DNA from: Sphagnum compactum
Taxonomy: Eukaryota > Bryophyta > Sphagnopsida > Sphagnales
Length of the DNA stretch: 64,000 nt
Reading direction: 5' to 3'
NCBI GenBank assembly: GCA_965153455.1
Contig: OZ234498.1
Coordinates: 5,766,001 to 5,830,000, forward strand
Position numbers and translations under genes: made by a program. Of the stretch, positions 50,617 to 63,782 are shown piece by piece (positions within the stretch are counted from its first letter, which is position 1; each line of letters begins with the position of its first letter). The notes below the pieces were generated by a model that was not told where the DNA came from, searched no databases, and was given only the letters and a program-made list of their open reading frames with translations.

Positions 50617-52111
50617 ATTCATGTGTTCCAAGCAGCCATGTCTTTTGGATGGTATAGAAAGTGACCAATATTAGATGGTCAGTTATGTGCCCCTTTATTG
50701 AATGTCTATTATACCACAGAGCTGATGTGATGACAGAGCTCATCTAAATATGGCTGCTCATGAACAGCTGTTGTGGAAAGGTCCACTGTGTGTGTGTTGC
50801 TCTGAATTCAGTGGTGGTTTGTGATGAGGGAAAGTTTTAAGCAAGAGTACATGACTTCTTGCTTGCGGGATTGGGGAGTAGACTTGTCAGAGTGTTGATG
50901 TCAATCTAACTGGACAACTGCGGAATAAACAACCTTGTTCAGGTCCTGCTGTAGCTCTCAAAAGTCTCTTATGTTACATGTGGAGACAATGCCTGATGTA
51001 TTTGCTCAGCATGTCTTATTTGTTAGTGTGAAATTGTGCAGTTCTACGAACTGTAGTGTCTTGTGCCTCAAGGGAGGTGCTATTTCACTGGTCCCTGTGA
51101 TTCACCTAATTTTCTTAACAAATTTCACAATTTGCATTCTACTGTGAAATTTGCAGATTACTGCACTCAGACTTAAGAGCCTGTTATCTGCATACCATTG
51201 TTCTTAAATGTTGTCTTAAGTTGTTTCTCACCTGACCCTGCTGTACAGGTTCTGTTATCTTAGCCTTGTAAAATTTGATCTTCACTATTTGTGATTTGAT
51301 TAGCGAAGTGAATCCTTTTCATGGTTAGCTCATGTCCTGGAGTCTCTTTGTTTTTGTGTTTGGTATGAGCTCTTATCATCGGTATCTATGTAGAGCTTTC
51401 ATCATCAGTGTCTATGGAAAGCCCTCGTCATTAGTATCCATAGAGAGTTCTCATCATCAGTGTCTATGGAAAAAGCCCTTGTCATAGAATTGCAATGCCA
51501 TGGCATTTGTACAATACCTGTAGCAGCAATTGTTACCTGTATCAGGAAAAGGTTGTGAAAACGCTGTTGGAAGAGTACTGCTAAGAGGTCGTCACTGAAC
51601 ACATGTCACTTGTTTCAACGATTGTCAACAGTTAGAACTGCAGGATCCTAATGAACAAACATACTCATGAAGATTTGAACAGTGTCAGATTTTATGGTAA
51701 TCAGTTACAACTCATTGCTTTTTTCTGGCAAATTGCTAGCATAAGTAAAAAGAAGCCCCTCCTTCCCCACATGACCAGCTGAAAATGATGGTGTTTCTTT
51801 AGAAAGATACTAATGGAACAAAATAGAATGTGGCCCAAAACTTGCAACTTTTTTAATCCAAGCAAGTAACAGAAGTAGGTATCATCTGAATCCCACAAGT
51901 GCTTGACAAACTTGACAGACTTGTGATGCAGATTCCATACTCTTGGGGAATCTAGACTATACACCTCTGCTTTTACAGAAGTGTTTCAAGATTAATCACA
52001 CATGGTGTTGATGCCACAACAAGTTCCATTCAAATTTCCAGAGACACAGGATGCATTTTCTTTGGATTATACCTTTCTTTAGATGTTGATCTTCTATTTA
52101 TTACTTTCTGA
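50617..52111. other. Convergent 3' spacer between eIF5A and the syntaxin gene
   Basis: Holds both 3' untranslated regions. 51370-51485 carries an imperfect short tandem repeat of about 32-34 bases with 'tcatcatcagtgtctatgga'. No further gene recognised. Confidence 0.6.
50924..50929 (+). terminator. Possible polyadenylation signal of eIF5A
   Basis: AATAAA lies 308 bases after the stop codon. Plant signals are loose, so this is only a candidate. Confidence 0.3.
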
Positions 52112-53237
52112 TCAGGACTTCTTCTTCCAAGGCTGAACAACAACAAGAACAATTATTGTGGCTGTAACAAGCAACAAGATGATAGCTAAACACATGCATT
52201 TGCGTGTTTTCCTCTGCAACTGTTTGCTCTTGACAAGGGCAGTTGTTCCTGCAGTAATGTGCTCAGTTGCTTTACTTACCTGTCACCCAAGCACACAGAT
52301 CTTTGTTCTTGCACGCAATTCAAGTTTTGTTGATGTCACTGTTACCTTACTATGCTGTACTTGCTCTCATAAATGCAGAAACCTACATTGGAAGTCTGTC
52401 AAGGATAGATAGAAAACCAGCCTGTGATTCAATATTGTCAAGTAGCTCTCCTTGTGCTTCAACTAGTACTGCCATGTCCAAAAATATCTGCCCCCAACTC
52501 TCCGTCATGATTAAAACCACAATTCCATCCGAGCAACTATTAATGAAATACCTCTGTCCAAGTTCCTTTCTCTCCTGAGAAGAAGGGAAGAAAAGCTGCA
52601 CAAGGTTTCTTACCTCTTGTTTAATGCTCAAGAAAGAGAAAAAGTACAACAGAAAAGAGAAGTGCAACCTGATGAAGATCCAAAAGCTTCTTCTCAATGT
52701 CCCTGACAGCATCATGCCGCTCTTGGATCTCAGCAATTATATCCAATATCTGTGCTGCCCAGAACCTACAATATGCTTCAACAGTCTTGTGGGGACCCCA
52801 AAATAAATCCAGAACTTGGCCAAATTATCAAAGAGCAACAAACCAAACCACTAGTAATTCATGAACTTTTTGCCACATAACTGTAGCAAAGAACATGGCT
52901 CACAGGCCCCACAAGTCATGGGAAGATAGAGTGATTTGAAACCTGAAAAAATGTACAGAGAATAAAAGCAAAAGAGTGTACACACATGGCCTCGCCCCTG
53001 CTCCTGAATGGCCCTCTGGAAAATCTGTTCGCCATGTCCAGTTTCTATTAGGTTATCTATCACCTGCACAAGATTTCTTCTTTGGTCTCCACTTGAAAAC
53101 AGAAATGTTTTGAAGACAAGAAATCATGACATGGAATTATGACTCCAAATACATACAGCACAAAAGATTGGGAAATTTCTCCAGATTCAAGATTCTCTCT
53201 GCAGGCTTGTGTAAAGCAACAAAATTATTGGCATAAC

Positions 53238-53270
<33 letters not shown>

Positions 53271-55294
53271 GGCAGTTAGTAGAAGTACTTACAGAGTCAT
53301 CCACCTTCTGCCCTGTAACTGTTCAACACCATCAACACCATCAACACATACCCAAGAGACATAAGTAGCTGCAGTAAGCATCAACCTCTCTTGCTTTGGG
53401 TCTAGCTTAGACACATGCAATAGTACATATTACCAGACAGAGACATATGAATGTAACCGTGACTTGCATTGAGCTTATCTAGATCTGAAGATCAGTTCAG
53501 AGTTAGACCATACCAGTAAAAACACGCCTTTCAACAATCTCCCTGTATTCATCTTGAAACATCTGCCTTAAATCCTGCAGTTGCAAAGGATAGTTAAGTG
53601 GGCAAGAGCTCATGGCTGTGGTGTTAAACTCAATTATGACATAAACTGGGGGACTTGGTAATGAATCCCTATGATACCTGGAAGTCAACCATGAGATCCC
53701 TGAGCTTCTTCTTCAAGGTCCTGTAATGGTCCACACACATAACATAGCATGAAGTCTGCAGCTCAAACCCCAAGAGATTGATGGAATTTCCATATTAAAA
53801 GTTTATCTTTCACTGAGGATATAACAACACAAATCAATACAGGTCACTTTTATCTCAGTACCTCTAATCTTTCATAGAAACTCTATCAGTTTTGCTACTT
53901 ACATTGTAATAGCCATTCGAGTCCTGTCTGTGCTGGAGCCCTCATGGCAACCCTTGATTTTCCGATTGACAATATTCTGCAAAAACAGGGAAAAGAAATG
54001 ACTTTTAACAATGTACATTTCCAAGGACATGGACCACAGATATTCAGGTCAGACATATGAGCTCAGGTGATCTCTATGTGCACAATTAAAAGACTCTGAC
54101 ACAAGTCTGAAGGGAAAGGACATATTACAGCTTTGTCAAGGGTCTCCACTTTGGCTTTCACACCCTGTGCAAGTTTACTGATTGAATCAATTTGAGTCTC
54201 CATTCTTTCTTTTATAGCTGCAATCACATGCAGGAAACAATAGAACAGAACATTGCTAAACTCTCCAACAAATTATGTGTGAAGGCGTTCATACTTTTTG
54301 AGCCCTCAAAAGGCCTTGTGAAATCAAGATCCAACTTTTTGGTGTGATATGGCACCCCTGCTGCTGCCATTATGTGTTTGGAAAATTCAAATGGGTCAAA
54401 AGGGAGAGACTTGTACCTTTCATGGTTGCAGTTTTTGTTGCAGTTTTAGACTCCTCATTTGATCTCTACAGGCATACAGAGAGAACATGCATCTCAGACT
54501 GACTAACTATCCTGCGCACTTTGAGTCGCAGTGCTCAATCTCTGAGCGCTGCAATGTCTCTGGGTGACAAATAGGATCACATTGCAGTGGATAAGCCCTT
54601 AACAAATCTGTGCTCTTCCAGGCCGCTCTGAAGAAGCATTTGTTGTTTTCAAGTGATGCAATCAACTATTACGATATAAGTAGCAAAACCATGTCCCAAA
54701 AGAGGCTGTAAGTTTACTAACAGATGGGGTAACTGGGCCTCCTGTGTGGGATATGTTGCAGATAGAAAATGAAATTAGATCAAAATATCAGTGAGAATAA
54801 TGGCTGCCGATAAACTTCTTGTTCAAAAATTCAGCTCTCCAAAAGCAACTGGGAGAATTGAGCAAAAAACCTGCAACAGTAGAAACATCGTCCGGATTTC
54901 AACCATGGCATTCTTGATCTGGTTCACCTGCACAAAACCAAGAGTCAAACCAGGGTAGCATGAAATTACTACAGCATTATGCTGAAATTCAAAGACATTC
55001 TCAGCACCAAAAAACAAAGATGCATTTTGAAATCCAAGCTGTAACTTCTGTGGAAAACCTAGTTCCATCATGGAATTTATGGGATGTCCTGAATCAACAA
55101 CAGTTCAGGGTCTGGATTAACAAAGGCTGCAGCAAGCAAGCTAAGTCACATCAACAAACACTAAACCTATGGAAAGGATGCCCAACCTCCTGGAAGAAAA
55201 CAGACATGTCAACACCTGTCCCAGGAGGAGTCCCTGAGTGTCCTGCCTCAACATCTTTATCCTTGTTCTTGGGTGCAATTTCCCCTTTCCTGTC
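52112..55294 (-). CDS. Plasma-membrane Qa-SNARE (SYP1-type syntaxin), first exon not located
   Basis: Drives vesicle fusion at the plasma membrane or cell plate. Exons: 55187-55294, 54871-54927, 54417-54465, 54129-54217, 53903-53976, 53678-53720, 53514-53574, 53293-53312, 52986-53063, 52669-52749, 52418-52487 and 52112-52248, all phase-compatible. Recognisable: [24 protein letters not shown] and MKAIKERME in the Habc bundle; [57 protein letters not shown] motif [40 protein letters not shown] with the zero-layer Q in [23 protein letters not shown]; a C-terminal membrane anchor ending [10 protein letters not shown]. Closest in pattern to the SYP12/SYP13 group. The join 52418/52248 omits about ten residues of the SNARE motif (see findings). 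The start-codon exon should lie upstream of 55294 but I could not identify it. Confidence 0.88.
53238..53270. repeat. (CAT)11 microsatellite in a syntaxin intron
   Basis: Eleven uninterrupted CAT units within the intron between 52986-53063 and 53293-53312 exons, close to the splice site of the 20-base exon. Confidence 0.95.
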
Positions 55295-58200
55295 CTGATT
55301 TCAACAACACCAGACACTGATATCAATGGTCCAACACATGGCCAGCATCCTCCATGATATTATGTGCAAGTGTGCAGGCTATCCCCTACTGTGGTTTCTC
55401 TGTCACAAGCTATAGTCTGACAATATGATGGCACATGCTAGTATGTAAGAGCAGATGCTTGTATTTTGAGGAACTGGGAAGAGCAAGTCCTGCACACTCT
55501 TGCCAAGGATCCAGTGAACTGCACCAAAATATCATACACAAACAGATGCATAAGAATTTCTCCTTCTCTTGGGAACTAAATCTCTGCTCTGTTTGATGTT
55601 TTCCCCTCTAGGCTGCAATCATGGGAACAAATGAAGTTTGCAAATATACTGCTAGCAGATCATTCATTGGGAGCAGCAACAAAGTGGCAAAATTTGTAGT
55701 CTGCTTCCTCCCCCACCCTGGGTTTCAACCCTCTGTCCTCCTGGTGCTTTGGAAAAAAACCCCAGTCCTAACCCCGGGCATTGCAGCAGGCATCCACATT
55801 GAAGTGCAGTGTTGTTGAGACAGTGATACTTGAATTCATCGCTTTGATGCAACATGTCTCCTTCCCATTTTCACAAAGTCCAAACTGTAGCAAACAAATT
55901 ATACAACGCATGTTCATGACCATGCTCAGGCTTCCTGGCTCCATCATCATCTCTTTCATTCTTTCACCTGCATCATCAACAGCCTGTGTGTTGTGAGATA
56001 ATATTGTATCCCATGCTATATTGCAACCATGCAATAATACTAATAATCCCTTTGAGAGAGATCATACATGTATGTATCTCCTTCCCACATCTCCCTTTCT
56101 TAACTACCCCATCGCACCTTTCTGCAACTGAATTCACAGATTTCCACAATTGACACATCTTCTCATTCTCATTCTCAGCATTCTCATGAATTTGGGATCC
56201 CGACATATACACACACAGATTAGGTATCGAGATCAGACAGACAGACAGATGATTAGCACAAAGACAACAGGAAAACGAAATTATAACAAACAAACACAAA
56301 GAGAATGGTAATATCTATGGGGCCCAAAAAATGTGGCCTTACCATGTGGAAAGAACTTTTCAAATTTTTGGAACCTTACAAAAGTGGAAGGTCCTTTCTC
56401 CTTTCCGAATCAAATTAGGATCTCGCACTGGGTAAAGCTTCATATATGATGGTGGAATTTTTTGCTTTGATATTCTAAAGACTCAGAGAACAAATGAAAA
56501 TATATTAGTATTTTGACCTTATGTTTAATCAGTATAGTGGGGAGCAGATGGAGCCCGAGTGAAATTAAAATCTTATGGTGGAAGTGTCACTTCTATACAA
56601 AAGGAACATTCTTTCAAATGCTGTCACTGAAATGCATGGAATTTTTTTGTAAAGTTTGTTTCCTTTGTCACACTTTGTCTGCTTCCTTTCTCTTTTGTCT
56701 CCTTCCCTGATTCCGCTATGCCACATTTTTGCACCTTTACTCAGGCAACTTTGATTCACCCATTCACATCCCCCACATTCCCCACGCAGCTAGCTCTCAA
56801 TCCGTATCCTTTTCTCTTCAATGCTACAGGTTTGCAATTTTTGGCCTACATAGAGGAGACAAATGGGAGAAGCTACACATGTTTCTCTCTTAGAGGCACC
56901 AAAGTTTGGAAACTTCTAACCTTGTGAAAGCCCAAAGTTGTGAAACATTTTTTCTTAAATTTGTTTCTGTATAGGAGAAGGGCCTTCCATGATTTGACAT
57001 CTGTGCCCGAGGCCAGTAGTCAGAAGATCCCAGTACAGCCTGTCTGGTACCTTCCACCGTAGAAGATCCCACTTGCTGAAAACAGGTTTCTTCAGGCAGG
57101 TAAGGGAGCTGAAAATACAAAGGAAAAATTCAGGCAGTGCTTTACGATTGGCCCATTCTCAAAAGTGTAAGGTAAAGACCTAGGGTGGTGGCATTCCCAC
57201 ATTAAGAGGCCTGGAAGGAGGTGGTAGCTCAGTCCAGCCTTGCATTTTGAGAATGTCCCCCACCCATTGTGAAGGCATGAGTTGAACATTATCATGAACC
57301 TTAACATTGGGGAGTTGTAGGATGAAGAGGGTTCTAACCCCTACTCCTTAAGACTCGGAGAGAAATTATGCATATTTTTAAGTTGCAAATCGCACTGGGT
57401 GTTAAAGACTTTAGTGATAAGTCCTTTAACACCAAGCTAACATTTTAAAATTGACACATGACACACATAACTCTACCAACAACTATGATGATTGTTGGCC
57501 TTATGGTGCAAAGTTATACATGTGGTGCAAAATTATCATTGACATTTTTTTCATTAACAATCACATTTTGTGACAAGAATGTTCAATAGATTTCCATGCA
57601 AAAGTTCAAAAGGCCCTATAGTAAGTAGGTATATATTTAAATAGTTAAGGAGATTAGTGTGTAAGTAAGGAAATAGGTGGGTGGGTATGTAAATATGAGA
57701 GAAGGTAAATAAATGGACAAATAATTAGATAAATTGGTAGATAGGTACCTAAGTAAGGAAATAATTAAGTACATAAATAAATAAAATTTGTATATTAAGA
57801 ATAATTATTAAATAATCCAGTGGTAGGGGAGGGCTACCTGATTTTAAGAGAATTGTGAAAAATAAAATTATTAATTCAACATTGACTTAAAGCAAGCTCA
57901 CTTTTACAGGTTGTTACCGAACATTATGTTTTTGTTGCAAGATTTATGTTTTCAAAAAATTTGAGTTTTAAGCTAACACCCATTTAACATCAAATTAACA
58001 TTTTTTTGTCATCAAAGATTTTATATTAGCTAACATCCTTAATGGGAATGCAAACGAAAACAAATGTTTCTTCTCTGAACATCAGCTTAATATTAGTTGT
58101 GATTACAGGCTCATAGGCATAATTTCTCTCCTAGTCTGAAGGACAAGATGAAAATAATCCACCCTCCAAACACACTTAAGAAAATTTTGCAATGTCTTTT

Positions 58201-59766
58201 ATAAAAAAAAGAAAAAAGGTTTAGAAGTTCACGTGCACTCATAACTATATAATAAAAACTACACCACACACACATAATGTTGCCCATAAAAGGAGCTAGG
58301 TACTCTTATGAAACACAACCCCCAAAAATGGGTAATTGTCACTAAATAAAAGGGTTGATGTGTGATCAAACATATGCATCAAAATCAAGAAAGGAGTATC
58401 CATATCACATAAAAGACAAAATGAGAATGAAAAATCAATATGGCATATTAGAGTTATCCTTAAAGTGATCCTCAGTTCGGACCCACAATCGTCGGTTTCA
58501 TCCCAAATTGTTGGTTATTTTTTAAATGAGTAAATTTTAATAAAAGCCAATACCAAATATTAAAATTACATACCAAATACCATTTACTACAAAGGTTTGA
58601 AAAAAAAATTATGAGTAGTTAGTTAGTGACAGTAGTGAAAGCTGCCTAAAGAAAACTAAAAGATGCAAGATAAAACTCAGAATATCACTAATTTTGTGAG
58701 GGTATGATTAGCAAAACCCTAAACTTTTCAACTACCATATTTGTGGGGGTCATTGGCAAAAGTCTCAAACTGACAATGTGCACTACTCAAAGACACATTT
58801 TCAGTATTTTTCAGTCCACATTGTTTGGACATTGTTACTCAAAGATTGTTGGGGTTTGATGCTATCAGTTTGCACAACCCCCAGTATAATCAGAGAAGCA
58901 TCTGTGAGAAGCACCGTGTGCGATTTGCAAGTCAGTGTTTTAAGACACACGTTGCTTGCTTGCTTACTTTCACAATAATTCCAACAGCAATTGCATGATG
59001 GTTTTGTAAACCATAATCTGGTTGAAGTTCAAACTGGATCCAGTAAAGAAATATGAATGATTACAATTGACCAGGAAAAACAAGTGGCAGAAGTGGGGTA
59101 TGTAATTGATCGTCACCATACATACCACGGTCGTTATGAATTGAATGCTCTTGTAAACAAGCTTCTCTGGAGTAAACAATCACCATCTTTACCATCAAGA
59201 AGAGTCATTTGCTAGTCAGCGTCTGATAAACCTGTGTCAGCCAGCATCAGATTGTGTTTGGTGAAGTTTCTTTCTCCAAGTTGCGAAGTGCATTAGAGAC
59301 ATGATGGGAAGAGGGAAATGTTTGTACATTGCAATGCCATGAGAAACCTGCCTGTTTGGCAGGAAGACAGAATTGAGTTGAGTCGTCTGACTCCAATTGA
59401 GAGACACCTTAAGTATTTTATGCTCATAATTGTACATTTGCCTTGTCAGCATGATATGCTGACAACATATTTTATCCAATTTTCTTTCACTAGAAGTGGT
59501 ATTGAATCTGCAGAGAAGGAACTTGGCACCTGTATATCCATGGACTTCCGCTTGAAAGCCTACATCCTTGGAGGCCAGACAGGGGAAGAGGGAAGGAGTG
59601 GCAATGCTGATGTTGCCCAACACTGATCCCCTTCTGATCCATCAGGATCAAGCTGTTTACTCTGTAGAAAACTCATGTGGCTTGGCTTCTGTCAACATTT
59701 GAGAAGCCAAGAATTCCAGACTTAGGAATGTTCACAGGAGAAAACAATGTTGGGCAGCTGGTCCCC
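55295..59766. other. Spacer between the syntaxin and LIG4 genes
   Basis: Should contain the syntaxin first exon and promoter, and the 3' untranslated region of LIG4; neither could be delimited. 57165-57215 resembles one arm of the inverted repeat at 10060-10247, and 57385-57450 resembles the MITE end at 9224. 57620-57800 is a loose GTAA/GTAG-rich tract. No additional gene recognised. Confidence 0.5.
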
Positions 59767-62700
59767 TTAATCAAAATTAAGCATCTGATTGACCAAGTCC
59801 TTGTAGCTCACCTTCTGCTTCTTTTTACTGGAATCACCTGGCCTCAGCAGAATTGTTGGCACAACCATCTCCTCTATACTTGACTTCTCCTGTGATGCTG
59901 CTGCATTATTTTGAAAAGACACATCTCTGTCTGCCAAAGATGAGTTAAGCTTTGCCTCAAAGGGAAGAAGATTGGGAGCATCCCCACTTTGTGACAGTTT
60001 GAGGGGATCTCTGCGGAAACTCTGGAAGGGTAGTGTTGATAAGGACAGTGGTGTTCGCAACAGTTCATCCTTGTTTTCTGGGATAGATTCAAGGGTAGGT
60101 CTTTGTGATACAAAGTATGAAGGGAACAAATCACTGAGCATTTCATCTACAGAACTTTGAGCTCTTTTGTCTCCACCCCTCTCCACCTTTTGAATCCCCA
60201 CTTCTCCATTCATACTGCAGCTTTCTCCACTTTGCACAACCACCTCTTCTCCATGGGCAGTACCACTTTCAGAACTTGGCCTTTCCCCTTCTTGCTTGTC
60301 ATTATTCTTACTTAGCTTCACCTCTTCTCCCTCATCATTACACTTCTGTTGCTCTTCACACCAGTCTGTAGCTGTAGTAGAATTCCTGTTACCAACATCA
60401 TTGCAAGATCAGCCATGAGAAGTGCTGCAAGGTAAAGGCAACTGTTAGCTTTGCCATTGGTGCTCACCATTGCCTTCCAAACCTTGAATGCCTGACTTGA
60501 TAGAGAAGAGTCAAGCAGAATCCTTTGTTCATGTAAACTCCAACTAGGGTCCACAACACTATTGCCCTCTGCATGTCAAGGATGGCACACACTGTGGCAC
60601 CTATGAAGCAGATAGACACTAAACCAAGGCTCGTCATCTAAAATGATCATACCTTTTCAAAAGCCTAATCTGAGCTGCTCTGGTTGAACTTGGTCTTGGA
60701 GCAAGCTTTGGTGCTGGTTGGACTTTGCCAGACTGCTTGGAGGCTGCATCCAGCTTGAGACGGCGTTTGGGGACAATCTCCTCACTCTCAGATGATGAGT
60801 CCCCCTGATCAATGCCCTGGTGTTCTCCTCTCCTCAATCGTCTTTTCTTCAGCATCTTGTTACTTTCTTTCATCTTTGATGTTGGCAATGGCTTTGTTAC
60901 CATCTTCTCCTCAGGTGATTTTCTGGCATGCTCCTTTTTCAACAATCCTTTCTCAATACCCTCAGGCCTTGCTGCTGCTGCTGCTTCTACATCCTCATAA
61001 GGCACCTGTATGCATGTGGTTGCTGGAACCTCTTCCTTTTCCTCTGCTTCCTCCAGAACCGATCCATCCCTGTGGCAGTGTGTTACATTTCAGAAGATTA
61101 AATAATGACAAAAACCATGTGATTCATAACTTGAGGGACTCCATGTGACAGGAGGCATTCCAGAAGATGCGTTTGCAAGTTGTATCAATGTTCTAACCTG
61201 AATTAGTGGCAGTTCAAGGTACAGCTGTTCCTGCTCACAATAGCGTAACACAAGGTAACACAAACCTGAGATCATAGTCTGATTCTGGATGGCTGTTGCT
61301 GCTCAGAGCATCTTCTATCCAACAATGACTAACGATGTTGATTGAGCTTGACTTCAACAGCCTCCTTTCTCTAGCAGTAAAGCTGTGCCAAAACACTAGT
61401 ACCAACTCTATCAATACCCACACATGTCACAGCAGTCCAAAGGCAGCCAAAAAAAAATTCCTTTGGTGCAAACAAGCTAAGATTTTACAAATTGTGAAAC
61501 CTTTTTTCAAATGTATTGGGCAGTTCACAGTACCCAGGAACCAAACAAGCAACATAAAGTTGGGTACTAGCCTTTGTAATAATGTCTTATATGGTACAGG
61601 GGATTCTGGAGCAGTGTAGACCACCACATGTGTTACAGACTGATCTATTGTCTTGGAAACTGAACCTTCATACATCAACACCTCCAATGCTAGTCTTCTC
61701 AATGTAATTGCAGCTACCACTTGTGTGTCTGGATTGCTGCATGCAAACCAGCAAGTGTATGAGTTACAGCCATGTGACAAGTTCAACTTGAGGACCTGGG
61801 CAAATGGAAAAACCCATGCAATTATGATGAACTTTGAAGACAAGTCATGGTTTGGAAACTCACATGGAGTGAAGAGGATGGTGAAAATAGATATTGCAAC
61901 TACTGAAGTGGCACCAGGTGGGTGTGGGGCAATACTTCTCTCTGTACTGCTTCACCTCTTCCATAGTAGGTGCCTGTTTGTTAACATCCAGGTTCTCAAA
62001 TAGCTGCAAAACCATAGTTCCCCTTCTTTAGTTTCCAGGATTTGCAAATCTCTTTCACCTCTCCAGCTCTGACATTTCTGGTGTGGTATATGGTGACAGC
62101 CCTAACAAACTGGATCTCGTAGACAGTCACCTTCTTGCAAAAGAAATCTGGGGAAATTTGTACTTATAGCATGTCTGCACAGGGTTTCAGAGAATACATT
62201 CCCCTATTCTGTCCTATCTCTAGTTCAACTCTGCCTGCCACCCTTTCTGTACATGGGCAGCAAGATATGCTGAACTAGACAATGTGCAGTGACATATACC
62301 TGTTTCATGTCTGACACGTCAACATCAACAAAGTAGAAATCCCCAAACTCATCAATGTCATCCTTCATCTTCTCCTTTGTGGCCTTCGACATGTGTAAGT
62401 AGTACCTGTTGATACAGACAACCATCATTGAATAATCCATGCCAAATAGTACAACAGCTTGCAACCAACAAAGAATTCACTTGAATGAAGAAGAGGAGTT
62501 GTTTGCCAATGACTACCCGTAATGACAACCAGGAGATACTAAGGACAATAACATACTTGGGTGCCAAAGGAAGAACAGCCTTCTTGGCAATGCACTCCAA
62601 AAACCATGAATCGTGAATAACATCACCAGTATTAGCTGCTGCTTGATATTTGATGCCTGCATTCCACAGCAGAACTCAGTCAAATCGGTCAGAAAGCTGA

Positions 62701-63782
62701 CCTAAACACATCTCAATCACTGAATACAATTGAGATCAAAACATACAAACTCAACAAGACATCAGGCACATACAAACACAAAAGAAAACATTCCTACCCT
62801 TCTTTTGAGAAGCAATGGCATGTGTTACAGCTTTGCTTAAGTTCATGGAGAATGTGCCCCCGTTTTCGACCACCAATTTGTGCAGCTCTCCAATTGAATA
62901 TTCCAGTGACATGTTTATAAAATCTGGTCCACCATAGTCAGGATAGGGCAACTTGTTTGCTGCATCAATCCTAAGGATAGAATCCTTGAGAAGTTGAATC
63001 ACCAGCAAAGCAATTATCATGTTAAATGGGAAACAGAAAACTATCTTCTTATATACAAAAGATAGTCACAGGTGTTCTGAAGGATACAGAAAATCAATCC
63101 TTTGAAAACAAGAGTGGCTTGATTGACATGTGACACATCTGTAACCATCATATGTGAGGGAACCAGCAATTGCAGGACTTCAGGCTTCACTTGCATCGCC
63201 TTCTTAGCTCTGCCCTTGGGCAGGTTACCAACTTCAGGTTTCCCAACAATCAGATCTCTAGAATGGACTGTCTCTACCAAAGCTGCAATTTCCAATGAGT
63301 TTCTGTCAGATAATAGTTATCCACTTGTATAAGCAGATCCAATACTTTTGCAGAGATATGGAACTTCTGATTTGACATTTATTTCCACTGCTCTTCACTG
63401 CTATTCTGGTTTTTCAGAAGGTCCAAAGAGACTTGCTGAACTATCAGAAACTAAAACATAGTGAAATAGATATAGTCAGCTTGCTACAAGCCTAATGGAT
63501 GGAACAATGGGATTTCATTGACTGGTGAGTTGCAGAGAGGTCTCACTTTGAATGTCAAGGCAGTCATACCAAGGCTTGTCATACCGCACTCTTTGAACCC
63601 TTGGAAAGCGTAAGCTATATGGTGCTGCAAACACCTGCATTACAAGCTCGTGGACAACAACTCAATGCAGCAGTCCATTCTCATGCTGCTGATGTTCAAG
63701 AGAGCAAGGGAAGAGTAGAATGAGGGCACTAACCTCTGACCGGATTGTGCGTATGTCACTTGTAATTTGCAGGACAACAGAC
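59767..63782 (-). CDS. LIG4: DNA ligase IV, C-terminal part; N-terminal and catalytic exons beyond the right edge
   Basis: Seals double-strand breaks with XRCC4 in non-homologous end joining, in the nucleus. Exons: 63734-63782, 63547-63634, 63088-63282, 62798-62923, 62557-62656, 62300-62405, 61864-62003, 61572-61736, 61266-61382, 60653-61069 and 59767-60385; all phases agree, about 706 residues. Order seen: end of the OB-fold (TSDIRTIRSE, FAAPYSLRFPRVQRVRYDKP, ligase motif VI region); BRCT1 (VFKGLIFYF, HKLVVENGGTFSMN, VIHDSWFLEC); the XRCC4-binding linker DDIDEFGDFYFVDVDVSDMK; BRCT2 (CNIYFHHPLHS, RRLALEVLMYEGSVSKTIDQ, INIVSHCWIEDAL); then a roughly 350-residue charged tail ending SSKKKQKVSYKDLVNQML, as in plant LIG4. 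The intron after 61572 appears to use a GC donor. Earlier catalytic exons, including the lysine site, lie outside the window. Confidence 0.94.

Noticed and set aside
52280-52307. 28-base exon with a strong GTAAGT donor that would fill the gap in the SNARE motif in the right phase
   Set aside because: It would leave an intron of only about 31 bases before the last exon, too short for plant splicing, and its translation ([10 protein letters not shown]) does not resemble the syntaxin heptads.
55768-56034. Open frame upstream of the syntaxin gene as its first exon
   Set aside because: Its translation does not resemble the syntaxin N-terminus (MNDL-type), and no donor gives a convincing join to 55294.
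63283-63303. Alternative LIG4 acceptor at the upstream CAG, adding NSLEIA before LVETVH
   Set aside because: Phase does not match the preceding exon's donor; the acceptor before 63282 matches both phase and the family pattern.
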